In this document: positions 34,345 to 42,701 of the stretch, piece after piece | Numbering within the stretch: position 1 is the stretch's first letter | How the letters are laid out: every line of letters starts with the position of its first letter | Assembly (NCBI GenBank): GCA_017642445.1 | Contig: JAGCPA010000008.1 | Location: 1 to 55,953, forward strand | Length of the DNA stretch: 55,953 nt | Source: Spirochaetia bacterium | GTDB lineage: Bacteria > Spirochaetota > Spirochaetia > CADAEX01 | Direction of reading: 5' to 3' | The notes under the pieces: generated by a model | Database searches by the model: none | What the model was told of the DNA's origin: nothing | What the model saw: only the letters and a program-made list of their open reading frames with translations | Made by a program: the position numbers and the translations under genes

Positions 34345-37149
34345 TTATCTGTTGGCCGGGAATGTGATTGTTATCTTCGACCCGACCCCTATTGTGCTCT
34401 GTACATCAACCTTTGCCTTCAGCATCTTCTCGAACCGGAAGACAAGGTTCTGCATACCTGTGGAATCCCGCTTGCCGCTGGCGATCTCGGCCTTGACCTG
34501 CTCATAGTCAAATCCTACGCCGTCATCTTCAACCTGGACCACAATATTTCCTTTTTCATCACCATAGCTGCGGACAGTCACAGTACCGCCTGCCTTGCCG
34601 CGCCTGTAGATACCGTGGCGTATTGAGTTCTCCACAAGAGGCTGGATACCCAGCGGAACAATCTTGAAATCATTCTTCTGAATATCATAGACCATCTTGA
34701 GTCTGTCGCCGAACCGCATCTTCTCTATATTCACATAGGCGTTGATATTGGCCAGCTCCTGTTCAAACGGTATAAGGTCGCTGCTGGACATTGCCCTTAT
34801 GCAGGCCCGAAGGTGTGTGGTGAAGTCATATACAAGGTCTGATGCATACTGCGGGTCGTCCAGGATGATCTCTCGGATGGAACCCAGCGCATTATAAAGG
34901 AAATGAGGCTGCATCTGGCTCATGGAATTCTTAAACCTGGCCTCCTTGAGGGCCTCCTGCAGCTCCTCCACCTTCTTGTTCTTCTCGTTCATCTCGGTTA
35001 TATCGTAGGCTACAAACAGAGCCATGATGTCACCTGTGCTGGTGTTGCGGTTGACAAAGAATACGACACGGAGCAGCCTGTCATCATTTTCTGCAAGCTT
35101 GACATAACACTTCAGCTCCACATAAGGCATGCCGGAGTTGAAGGCAGAGATAAGGTAGGATGAATTACAGAGATTCATGAAATCATTCTTGGCAGAAAGG
35201 ATTCTGTTATCAACGCACCAATCCAGGAATCTGCTGTAGTTGTATGGCTTTTCCAGAGGTATCTCCACCTCTTTCGGGACAGTGGAATTCACAGCGCTGA
35301 AACAGTCATCCAAGATATCCTTTGAAAGGTTTATGTTTCCATAGAGTATACAGCTTGATGTTATGGCATTGCGGTAAGATCTCTCCTTCTGCAGCAGTTC
35401 TGCCTCCCGGCGGAGTGAGGCATCGATATTCCGGATTCCCACATAGAGTATATTTTTGTCCTTGTCGTTCAGGATCCCCCGGAACTGGTAATAGATAGGC
35501 TGATTGTTATGTATCACCCGATAGTTGAAGATATAGTTCTTTGAGACTTTGAGAGCCTCTGTTACCTTCTCCTTCCTGACCATGGATTTAACATATTCAC
35601 GGTCATCGACATAGATATAATTATTGTAATCATAGTTATTCACATCAAAGAAGTTGTCACCCTGGGTGGAGACACCTACCTCTCCGAACTCGCCGCTTGA
35701 GTTGACTGCCCTGAATGCATTTGTTTCAAGGTTGACAATATAGAGACATTCGAAATCCTGGGCAAAGGCATTGATGACATTATCCATCTCAGCAGATCTC
35801 AGGATTGCAAGATGCTCCCTGGTGCGGTCCAGGATGGAACCGAACACATAAGATACCTTTCCTTCGTTGTCCTTGAATGGAGAGAGTACAATCCGGTGCC
35901 AGATGTTATCTCCCTTGCTTCCGACATCAAATGTATAGGCTGCACCTGAAGATTTGACTTTCTCCAGGGCTTCCATGAAAGTTTTCTCATCAAATCCGGC
36001 AAACAGTGTATCTGCCAGCTGGTGTATGGTATCGCGATTATAAATCTGGCCGCGGAGCTTTAACTCATCAGTCTCAATATTGTAATCGAAGAAATCACAG
36101 TTAAGCTTGTCCAGGAGGACAGCATTACGCTCCTGCTCGAACCTTATGCTCTCCACCCCTTGCCTTCTGCGGTAAATATTGAGGACAATGATCAATGCAA
36201 AGTAGACAAAGACAGCCCAGCTTACAAACACAAACAGGATTATGAAGAATCTTGTCTCTTTCTGCCCTATGGCATAGGCTTTGATCAAAGCCTCACGGTC
36301 CCCTGACACAATAAGATGCCAGTCGTTGACTCCGACAGAATGCTGTACAACAAGCTGTTTGTCCACATTCTTATACTGATAATGAATAATCTGATTTTCC
36401 TTGATGCTGCCGGCCAGATAATCCCAGTCAATATTCTCTTTCATGATATCAGGCAGACGGATCCCTCGGGAATAGTCGGATCCAAGATAATTCCGGGCAG
36501 CCGCATTGGTGGCAAGCACCTCCAGCTGAGAATTGACAATCATAATCCGAAGAGGCTCTTCTGAAAGATTGTGATGGAACAGATACTCCAGATTCTCCAG
36601 CTGCTTGATAGCATAGAGGACACCTTTCAGAATATAGTTCTCATAGTAAGGGATGGCATAAAAAAGATAGATGTCATGGCTGATGTATGAATCCCACCGC
36701 ATACGGAGCATCTGAGGCTTGCGGTTCTGGACAATCTCGTAGAAGAATGGCATGTCAGAGACATTTCCCCTATCCTCTCCGTTCTGGTTTATAGAGTTTC
36801 CATTAAGGTCGGCAAACCGGAGGGCTGACCATTGGTTACCCTCTATCATAGCTTTAAAAAAGTCGCTGTTGACATTGCTATTAAAACCGCCATGACCAGA
36901 AAGGTAATTCGATATAAACATAAGTGGTATAAAGTTTCTATCCATGGATCGGTTAATCATAGCAACCTGTTCAGTGGCTATGAAATCCATTTCCTCAAGA
37001 ACCTGCTTTGAGTTGTGGTTTTCGAAGATAACATCCAAAGAAACCTTAATTAAAAGGATTCCCACACATAAGAGGATCACAAAGAAAAGAAAAAAATTCT
37101 TCTGGAGATTCTGTGAAAATTTATCAAAAAGTTTAGTTGTCCTACCCAT
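34345..37149 (-). CDS. LytS/YesM-type sensor histidine kinase
   Basis: A 934-residue membrane kinase. Membrane helices at about 18-38 and 302-325 enclose an extracellular Cache-like sensor of roughly 260 residues. Two PAS-like segments follow inside the cell (about 350-460 and 470-590). The kinase region has His749 in 'MQPHFLYNALGSI' (the His_kinase/PF06580 motif) and an ATPase domain with 'LVENSIRHGI' and 'VEDDGVGFD'. Small-molecule sensing is likely from the Cache fold, but no ligand can be read. It starts from a TTTACA/TATACT promoter only 10 bases upstream, with no ribosome-binding site. Confidence 0.92.
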   Translation of the reverse strand: MGRTTKLFDKFSQNLQKNFFLFFVILLCVGILLIKVSLDVIFENHNSKQVLEEMDFIATEQVAMINRSMDRNFIPLMFISNYLSGHGGFNSNVNSDFFKAMIEGNQWSALRFADLNGNSINQNGEDRGNVSDMPFFYEIVQNRKPQMLRMRWDSYISHDIYLFYAIPYYENYILKGVLYAIKQLENLEYLFHHNLSEEPLRIMIVNSQLEVLATNAAARNYLGSDYSRGIRLPDIMKENIDWDYLAGSIKENQIIHYQYKNVDKQLVVQHSVGVNDWHLIVSGDREALIKAYAIGQKETRFFIILFVFVSWAVFVYFALIIVLNIYRRRQGVESIRFEQERNAVLLDKLNCDFFDYNIETDELKLRGQIYNRDTIHQLADTLFAGFDEKTFMEALEKVKSSGAAYTFDVGSKGDNIWHRIVLSPFKDNEGKVSYVFGSILDRTREHLAILRSAEMDNVINAFAQDFECLYIVNLETNAFRAVNSSGEFGEVGVSTQGDNFFDVNNYDYNNYIYVDDREYVKSMVRKEKVTEALKVSKNYIFNYRVIHNNQPIYYQFRGILNDKDKNILYVGIRNIDASLRREAELLQKERSYRNAITSSCILYGNINLSKDILDDCFSAVNSTVPKEVEIPLEKPYNYSRFLDWCVDNRILSAKNDFMNLCNSSYLISAFNSGMPYVELKCYVKLAENDDRLLRVVFFVNRNTSTGDIMALFVAYDITEMNEKNKKVEELQEALKEARFKNSMSQMQPHFLYNALGSIREIILDDPQYASDLVYDFTTHLRACIRAMSSSDLIPFEQELANINAYVNIEKMRFGDRLKMVYDIQKNDFKIVPLGIQPLVENSIRHGIYRRGKAGGTVTVRSYGDEKGNIVVQVEDDGVGFDYEQVKAEIASGKRDSTGMQNLVFRFEKMLKAKVDVQSTIGVGSKITITFPANR

Positions 37150-37159
37150 TTCTAAGAAC

Positions 37160-37188
37160 AGTATACCAATTTTTTAGAAAAGTGTAAA
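37160..37188 (-). promoter_or_regulatory. Sensor-kinase promoter, near-leaderless arrangement
   Basis: On the minus strand TTTACA (37183-37188), 17-base spacer, TATACT (37160-37165). The ATG at 37149 lies 10 bases after the -10 box, so the leader would be about 3-4 bases. The same hexamers and spacing occur in the divergent promoter at 37227. Confidence 0.6.
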
Positions 37189-37226
37189 GGTAGAAATTGA
37201 ATATAAACATATTATTTTACCGACTA

Positions 37227-37255
37227 TTTACACAGAATTTCATGACAGGTATACT
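37227..37255 (+). promoter_or_regulatory. Memo-family gene promoter, leaderless arrangement
   Basis: TTTACA (37227-37232), 17-base spacer, TATACT (37250-37255), then 6 bases and ATG 37262. No Shine-Dalgarno sequence fits; AGGT overlaps the -10 box. Transcription would start at or within a base or two of the ATG. Confidence 0.6.
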
Positions 37256-37261
37256 TAAGCC

Positions 37262-38053
37262 ATGAGAAAACCTATAGTAGATGGAATATTCTATCCTGCA
37301 GATAAAAAAGCCCTGGCTGACCAGGTGAAAGAACTTTTGAATGGCATTCAGACAGAGGCCGGTAAGGCGGACGCCATACTGGTGCCCCACGCCGGATATA
37401 ACTACACCGGAGCTCTTGCGGCAGCTGGGTTTAAAAGCGCCATGGGCAGGGATATACGCACTGCAGTTGTGCTTTCTCCCATAACCAGGGATGCCCAGGA
37501 TGGACTTTTCCTATGCGATTATGACGCTTTCCAGACCCCGCTGGGAGATATTAAGGTGGATCAGGAGCTCTGCAAAGAGCTTTTAGGTTATAAAGGAAGA
37601 TTTGCGGTAAACAACTTTCCTTTCCTGGAGGAACACAGCATAGAGGTGCAGCTCCCCTTCATCCAGCACCTGTGGCCAGAGTCAACCCTTGTGCCCATAC
37701 ACATGGGAAGGCAGAATTCCGGCACTGTGAAGCAGCTGACAAAGGCATTGAAAGGGGTATTTGCAGACAAGATGGAAAGCACTCTGTTTGTCATAAGTGC
37801 CAACACAAGCCCTTATCTGATGCGCTCTTTGGCCCAGGAGTATGCCGATTCTTTCCTGGCTCTGGCCACAGGAGGCGGGAGCGAGGCTATACTTGCAGAG
37901 CTGCAGAAGCGCAAGCCGTTGCCAAATGGCACAGGATGCGCCGCCGCAGTGATGGGGATGGCCGGGAATAAGCCTGCAGTTACAGTACTGGGTACTGCCG
38001 ACTCAGGCGGAGAAAAAATAGTCTGTTACGCTTCTTTGGCTATAAACTTCTAG
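37262..38053 (+). CDS. Memo-family (AmmeMemoRadiSam B-like) protein with altered metal site
   Basis: A 263-residue cytoplasmic protein. 'ILVPHAGYNYTGALAAAGFK' is the hallmark of the Memo family (human MEMO1 and bacterial AmmeMemoRadiSam protein B), and 'FPFLEEHSIEVQLPFIQHLWP' is also conserved. Two other metal-ligand sites look lost: the usual GP-x-HH reads LSPITRD, and the usual S-S-D-x-x-H reads SANTSPY. The partner genes (AMMECR1-like protein A and radical SAM protein) are absent from the window. Function is unknown. It converges with and overlaps the kinase-like gene by 14 bases. Confidence 0.85.
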   Translation: MRKPIVDGIFYPADKKALADQVKELLNGIQTEAGKADAILVPHAGYNYTGALAAAGFKSAMGRDIRTAVVLSPITRDAQDGLFLCDYDAFQTPLGDIKVDQELCKELLGYKGRFAVNNFPFLEEHSIEVQLPFIQHLWPESTLVPIHMGRQNSGTVKQLTKALKGVFADKMESTLFVISANTSPYLMRSLAQEYADSFLALATGGGSEAILAELQKRKPLPNGTGCAAAVMGMAGNKPAVTVLGTADSGGEKIVCYASLAINF

Positions 38054-38627
38054 CAATATCGCAGATAATATCCACACACTTCTCTATGCCCAATGATGAT
38101 GAGCAGAGGCACAGGTCGTAGTTCTCGGCCAGGCCGAACTCCCGCTGGGTGTAGTAGCTGCAGTATTTTTTTCTTCCCTTGTCCACATCATGGAGAAGAT
38201 TCTTAAGCTCGCTGTATGGCAGGTCGGGATAGAGATTGCTGACATAGTCCAGCCGCCATGACTCATCACCATAGATGAAGACATGGAGAGTATCGTCAAA
38301 CTCCCGGAGAATGGCATCGGCATTGCGCCCTACTATGACACAGCGCCCTTTGTTGCCGAACTGTTCTATGACCTTTTTCTGGGCCTCCATGAACCGGTCT
38401 TCCATTGTGGTGCGGTACACTCCGAAAAGACTCTGGGCAAAGCCGAATTCGTGGGGAACCTTCTCGTCCAGGTCTGAGCTCTGAGCCAGGGTCATGTTTG
38501 CCTTTACAGCAGCATGCTCAACCAGGTCATGGTCAACATAGTCAAAGCCAAGGCGGTCTGCCACCTTGCGCCCTATCTTGCCGCCGGCAGCTCCGAATTT
38601 TCTGTTTATAGTGATTATCTTTTTCAC
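38040..38627 (-). CDS. Cytidylate kinase-like protein
   Basis: A 195-residue P-loop-type nucleotide kinase-like protein. 'ITINRKFGAAGGKIGRKVAD' replaces a standard Walker A, as is usual for the cytidylate-kinase-like family; 'LGFDYVDHDLVEHAA' and 'CVIVGRNADAIL' follow. 'RKKYCSYYTQREFGLAENYDLCL' (seen as RKKYCSYYTQREFG) resembles the lid and base-binding region of these proteins. The substrate is unproven; it is not the canonical Cmk. It starts with GTG 38627 after AGGGGG, 12 bases past the ABC ATPase stop. Confidence 0.82.
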   Translation of the reverse strand: MKKIITINRKFGAAGGKIGRKVADRLGFDYVDHDLVEHAAVKANMTLAQSSDLDEKVPHEFGFAQSLFGVYRTTMEDRFMEAQKKVIEQFGNKGRCVIVGRNADAILREFDDTLHVFIYGDESWRLDYVSNLYPDLPYSELKNLLHDVDKGRKKYCSYYTQREFGLAENYDLCLCSSSLGIEKCVDIICDIARSL

Positions 38628-38639
38628 TGTTGCCCCCTG

Positions 38640-39377
38640 TTACAGAACCTTGTTCAGGAAACTGATGGTCCGCTCCTGCTTAGGATTCTTAAGAATCTGG
38701 TCAGGAGTCCCCTCCTCTATGATATAGCCGCCGTCCATGAAGACAATACGGTCTGCAACTTCCCGCGCAAAGCCCATCTCGTGGGTCACAACAACCATGG
38801 TCATGCCTGCCTTGGCAAGTTCCTTCATTACTGTGAGAACTTCGCCGACCATCTCTGGGTCCAGGGCTGATGTAGGCTCGTCGAAGAGCATTATGGAAGG
38901 ATTCATAGCCAGTGCCCTTGCAATTGCAACACGCTGTTTCTGACCACCTGAAAGCTGCTGCGGATATGCCTCGGCCTTTGACTCAAGCCCTACCCGTTTA
39001 AGAAGCCTCATTCCAGCCTCGTGAGCCTGGGATTCGGTCATCTTCTTGGTCTTGACCGGTGCCAGCATGATGTTCTTGATCACGTTCATGTTAGGGAACA
39101 GGTTGAAGTGCTGGAACACCATTCCTATGTCTTCCCGCACCTTGTTTATGTTTATATTCTTGTCGTTTATGTCGTTGCCATCCACAATTATTGTGCCGCC
39201 GTTGGAATGCTCCAGCTTGTTGAGGCACCGGAGAAATGTCGATTTGCCGCTTCCGGATGGACCGATCACAACCACAACCTCTCCTTCGTGGATATCTATA
39301 TTGATGCTCTTGAGGACTTCCAGCTTGCCGAAATACTTCTTTAGATCTTTAACATGGATTTTTACTGTATCTGTCAT
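38640..39377 (-). CDS. Polar amino-acid ABC transporter ATP-binding protein
   Basis: A 245-residue GlnQ/HisP-type ATPase: Walker A 'GPSGSGKST', signature '[15 protein letters not shown]', Walker B '[14 protein letters not shown]', switch His in 'VVTHEM'. It powers uptake by the permease and binding protein encoded upstream. GGGAGGA-type site precedes the ATG; it begins 12 bases after the permease stop. Confidence 0.96.
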   Translation of the reverse strand: MTDTVKIHVKDLKKYFGKLEVLKSINIDIHEGEVVVVIGPSGSGKSTFLRCLNKLEHSNGGTIIVDGNDINDKNININKVREDIGMVFQHFNLFPNMNVIKNIMLAPVKTKKMTESQAHEAGMRLLKRVGLESKAEAYPQQLSGGQKQRVAIARALAMNPSIMLFDEPTSALDPEMVGEVLTVMKELAKAGMTMVVVTHEMGFAREVADRIVFMDGGYIIEEGTPDQILKNPKQERTISFLNKVL

Positions 39378-39389
39378 AGCATTCCTCCC

Positions 39390-40094
39390 TTACTGGTCCC
39401 TGTGGCGCTTGCGGGGCTTGCCCTCGCTGTCCTCGATCTTGATCTTCCGCTCTATTCTCTTAGCAGCCTTGCTGAGCGATACAATGACTATCATGTACAT
39501 GACACCTACAATAGCCCATGTCTGGAGGCTTAAGAATGTGTTTCCCGCAATGGTTCTTCCCATGTTTGTAAGCTCAGGATAACCGATTACAGAGAGGATT
39601 GATGTATCCTTGAGTGTTATGATGAACTGGTTGATGATAGAAGGGATCATCACCTTGAAGGCCTGAGGCAGTATTACGCACTTCATGCTTGTGCCATAAG
39701 TAAGGCCAAGCGAGCGGCTTGCCTCCATCTGCCCTTTATCTATACTCTCGATTCCGGCGCGGAAAATTTCGGCCATATAGGCACCGCAGTTCATAGCCAG
39801 GGCTATGGTTCCGGCCTGCAGCGCAGGGAGCCTGAAGCTGGTGAAACCCATCATCTTGAATGCCTGGGGAACACCGAAATAGATAAAGAAAGCAAGTACT
39901 ATAAGAGGAACACCACGGATAGCATCTACATAGACAGTTCCGATAATATTCAGTATCCGGCTGTGGCTTACATTCATAAGGGCAAAGATAAGACCTATGA
40001 TCATGGCGAAGATAAGCGCCAGCACTGTAAGCACCAGTGTATAGCCCAGAGCCCTGAGCAGCATAGTTGAATAACTCTGTAGTATAGATATCAT
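39390..40094 (-). CDS. Polar amino-acid ABC transporter permease
   Basis: A 234-residue inner-membrane protein of the HisM/GlnP family with about five membrane helices. 'GVPLIVLAFFIYFGVPQ' and 'ESIDKGQMEASRSLGLTYGTSMK' (the EAA loop that docks on the ATPase) are visible, as is 'LPQAFKVMIPSIINQFI'. GGAG lies 8 bases before ATG 40094. A strong terminator hairpin lies just upstream, between it and the binding-protein gene. Confidence 0.95.
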   Translation of the reverse strand: MISILQSYSTMLLRALGYTLVLTVLALIFAMIIGLIFALMNVSHSRILNIIGTVYVDAIRGVPLIVLAFFIYFGVPQAFKMMGFTSFRLPALQAGTIALAMNCGAYMAEIFRAGIESIDKGQMEASRSLGLTYGTSMKCVILPQAFKVMIPSIINQFIITLKDTSILSVIGYPELTNMGRTIAGNTFLSLQTWAIVGVMYMIVIVSLSKAAKRIERKIKIEDSEGKPRKRHRDQ

Positions 40095-40113
40095 CCGCAG
40101 TACTCCTTTTAAG

Positions 40114-40153
40114 AAAAAAAAAGGCCAGAGCCCTCCGGTGGAAAGCTCTGGCT
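40114..40153 (-). terminator. Intrinsic terminator between binding-protein and permease genes
   Basis: On the minus strand GCCAGAGC (40145-40152 complement) pairs with GCTCTGGC (40124-40131), with a 13-base loop, followed by a run of nine T (40114-40122). It lies inside the operon, so it probably makes the binding protein more abundant than the permease and ATPase. Confidence 0.8.
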
Positions 40154-40167
40154 CAAATCATCAGCTA

Positions 40168-40932
40168 TTATTTAAGATATTTGTCCAGGATTGCCTGATA
40201 CTTGCCGTTAGCCTTGATATTCTTGAGGCCGGCGTTGAACATATCCAGAAGCTCCTGATTAGCCTTGTTCATGATAGCAAAGCCATAAGGTGCACCTTCG
40301 CTCTCCATTCCCTCTGGAATCCGAAGCTTAAGTCCTGCATCCTTGATGTTTGCGGCCATGATAGGTGTATCCTCTACACATGCTGCGCTGTTGCCCAGGA
40401 TAACGTCGTTGTACATTGCCGGGGAGTCGTCGAATACAGTGATCTTGTATCCATACTTGCTCTGCAGTGATTTAGCGAAGTCTGCTCCTGCTGTTCCGTT
40501 CTTAACTGCTACGTTCTTGCCCTTGAGGTCTTCGAACTTAGAGATCTTGCTGTCCTTTCCAACTACGAATGTCTGTGTTGCAAGGAAGTAACCCTCGGAG
40601 AAGATCCAGCCCTTGTCAATGCGCTCCTGCTTGATTGTAGCGCCTGCGATAAGAGCGTCTGCCTGTCCAACCTGAACAGCTGCAATACCTGCATCCCAAC
40701 CCAGAGACTGGAGATCGTACTTAAAGCCCTGGTCAGCTGCTACTGCAGCCAGGATATCTACATCAATACCTACGAACTCATTCTTTTCGTTGGTATACTC
40801 GAATGGTCTGAATACTGTGTCTGTTGCGACAATCCAAACTTTCTCTCCAGATGCCTTCTCTTTATTACCGCCCGCAAAGCAGATGCCAGCAACAAGAAGA
40901 AGAATCAGTGCAAACAATAATGTCTTTTTCAT
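40168..40932 (-). CDS. Amino-acid ABC transporter substrate-binding protein
   Basis: A 254-residue exported protein of the SBP_bac_3 family. The signal region is 'LLLVAGICFAGGNKEK'; cleavage could be after FA (SPase I) or at Cys17 as an atypical spirochete lipoprotein. Family features: 'FRPFEYTNEKNEFVGIDVDI', 'DALIAGATIKQERI' and 'GLKLRIPEG'. The ligand is a polar amino acid, not further defined. It has AGGAG before the ATG and its own promoter at 40952-40980. Confidence 0.93.
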   Translation of the reverse strand: MKKTLLFALILLLVAGICFAGGNKEKASGEKVWIVATDTVFRPFEYTNEKNEFVGIDVDILAAVAADQGFKYDLQSLGWDAGIAAVQVGQADALIAGATIKQERIDKGWIFSEGYFLATQTFVVGKDSKISKFEDLKGKNVAVKNGTAGADFAKSLQSKYGYKITVFDDSPAMYNDVILGNSAACVEDTPIMAANIKDAGLKLRIPEGMESEGAPYGFAIMNKANQELLDMFNAGLKNIKANGKYQAILDKYLK

Positions 40933-40951
40933 TTTTTTCTCCTAATATAAT

Positions 40952-40980
40952 AGGATATGCGGAAAAAGGGATTAAGTCAA
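40952..40980 (-). promoter_or_regulatory. Promoter of the amino-acid ABC transporter operon
   Basis: On the minus strand TTGACT (40975-40980), 17-base spacer, TATCCT (40952-40957). The -35 box overlaps the stop codon of the GH57-family gene. AGGAG follows before ATG 40932. Confidence 0.45.
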
Positions 40981-42683
40981 TGGCAGGAGAGCTCGAAGGA
41001 GATCTGGCAGCTCTTGCCAGGCTCAAGGTTTCCAGTCTGTCCGAAGGCGTAGATAAGGGTGGAAAGGTACTGGCTTCCTTCGTGGAAAATATTGCGGTAT
41101 GTGAAATTGCTTATCCGGTCCGATGTTATGGTGATAGTCCTGGTCTTATCCTCGAATTCGATCCCCTTCTCCAGCATCTTCGGGGTGAATATATGCTCAT
41201 CGCTTGAAAGAGTCAGGTTGAAGCTTATGACACCCCCTATGTTGATAGGCAGGCCCCCTATGTTGATAAGCTCATATTTTACAGCTGTGAGAAAGTTGAA
41301 GAACCGGTAGGTCTTTATGATCCGTATAGGGCCGGCTGCAGTCTTATGCCGGAAAGAGAGGACCAGCTTCTTGTTCTCCCTGTCGTAGTCGTCCACATCA
41401 TAGACTATGGAGGAGAAGTCCTCGAAGTTCCCCTTGGTTAGGGTCTCGATATCGCCCCGGCACTGGGAGGTGTCAAACATGCCATCCCGGAACAGTCCTG
41501 GATACGGGTTATCGGGGCAGTAGCTGGTATAGTTCCATGCTGTGGGTATATTGTCAAACTCAAAGATCATGCCGCCTGCCCTCTGGATATAGGCATTGCA
41601 GGTGTCTCCTTGATACAAATACTGTTTATAGCCCTTAAGCTTAAAATCAGACTTCACAAGGGAAGATATGAATGATTCCTGGCTCCTTGCCAGCTTCTCG
41701 GATGTTATGAAACTGCTGTAGGCCTTGCGGCTTGCGCTGCAGGTGAAGGCCGAGAAATAGCCCTGCCCCTTCCACAGCTCCTCCAGAGCGCTCTTCTTTT
41801 TATATTTATCGCCGCGGATGGAGTTGGCCAGGGTCTGGACATAGATCATCTTGGCATAGAGGTTGTCAAGCTCCTCAGACTTAAGGAGCACCTTCTTGAA
41901 GATATTCCGGCTCTGGAAATACTCCCTTTCTATCTCGGGCTCCCCTTTCAGGTACTGGGACGGAGATATAAGCTCTATAGCTTTGTTTGCGGTTATAAGC
42001 TTGAAGAATTCATCCAGCCATACCAGATCCAATGACTTGATGCTCTTGGAATCGAAGAAGAGTGAGACCACAGGGTCTTTTCCCTTTATCTGCACAAGCT
42101 TCTGGACAAAATCCTCAGGAGTCATCTCCCTCCCTTTCTCAAGCAGCTTGGCTGCCAGCGGAAATATGGTGATTATCTTTCCCTGGTCCTCGGTCATCGA
42201 GACATGGAAGTCAGGGACATGGTATCCCACCGGGAAGAACAGCGCAGACTTATCTAAGAAGACATAATCCATTCCACAGCTTTTAAGACAGCTTATAAGG
42301 GAGTTGTCCCAGCTGGTGCTGTCAATCAGACATCCCTTGGGGCGTTTCAGGAAGCGCTGCCGTATGGCGGTTGTAAGGGAATCTATCTGCCCTATCCTGT
42401 CGGTGGTCTGGAGCAGAGGCAGATAAGGCTCGTAGTATGCCCCGCCTAAAAGCTCCACCTGCCTGTTCCTCTTCATCATCTCGGAAATAAGGGTAAGAAC
42501 CTCGGGATGCTCATCTGCCAGCCACTCATACCAGAGGCCGGAGAAATAGAGCACTATGGGAACAGATGGATGTCCATAGAGAATCTGGAAGAAAGGACGA
42601 TAGAATGAATTGTATTCAGATAAGAAAGAATTGCCGGAAATCTGACTGGGCAAATTTCCGGACAATCCAACAATAAGCTTCAA
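40977..42683 (-). CDS. GH57-family protein, probably catalytically inactive
   Basis: A 568-residue protein of the GH57 amylase/4-alpha-glucanotransferase type. 'LYFSGLWYEWLADEHPE', 'QVELLGGAYYEPYLPLL' and 'DRIGQIDSL' match the N-terminal barrel. 'GMIFEFDNIPTAWNYTSY' matches the C-terminal beta domain (DUF1925/1926 type). The segment that normally carries the nucleophile Glu (W-L-x-E-R-V-W) reads 'CLIDSTSWDNSL', with no Glu. A candidate acid Asp lies in 'FFDSKSI'. It may be a glycan-binding or regulatory relative. The start is TTG 42683 with GAGG 5 bases upstream. It follows rnfB after 18 bases. Confidence 0.82.
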   Translation of the reverse strand: MKLIVGLSGNLPSQISGNSFLSEYNSFYRPFFQILYGHPSVPIVLYFSGLWYEWLADEHPEVLTLISEMMKRNRQVELLGGAYYEPYLPLLQTTDRIGQIDSLTTAIRQRFLKRPKGCLIDSTSWDNSLISCLKSCGMDYVFLDKSALFFPVGYHVPDFHVSMTEDQGKIITIFPLAAKLLEKGREMTPEDFVQKLVQIKGKDPVVSLFFDSKSIKSLDLVWLDEFFKLITANKAIELISPSQYLKGEPEIEREYFQSRNIFKKVLLKSEELDNLYAKMIYVQTLANSIRGDKYKKKSALEELWKGQGYFSAFTCSASRKAYSSFITSEKLARSQESFISSLVKSDFKLKGYKQYLYQGDTCNAYIQRAGGMIFEFDNIPTAWNYTSYCPDNPYPGLFRDGMFDTSQCRGDIETLTKGNFEDFSSIVYDVDDYDRENKKLVLSFRHKTAAGPIRIIKTYRFFNFLTAVKYELINIGGLPINIGGVISFNLTLSSDEHIFTPKMLEKGIEFEDKTRTITITSDRISNFTYRNIFHEGSQYLSTLIYAFGQTGNLEPGKSCQISFELSCH

Positions 42684-42701
42684 AAATGCCTCGTAAATAA
42701 A

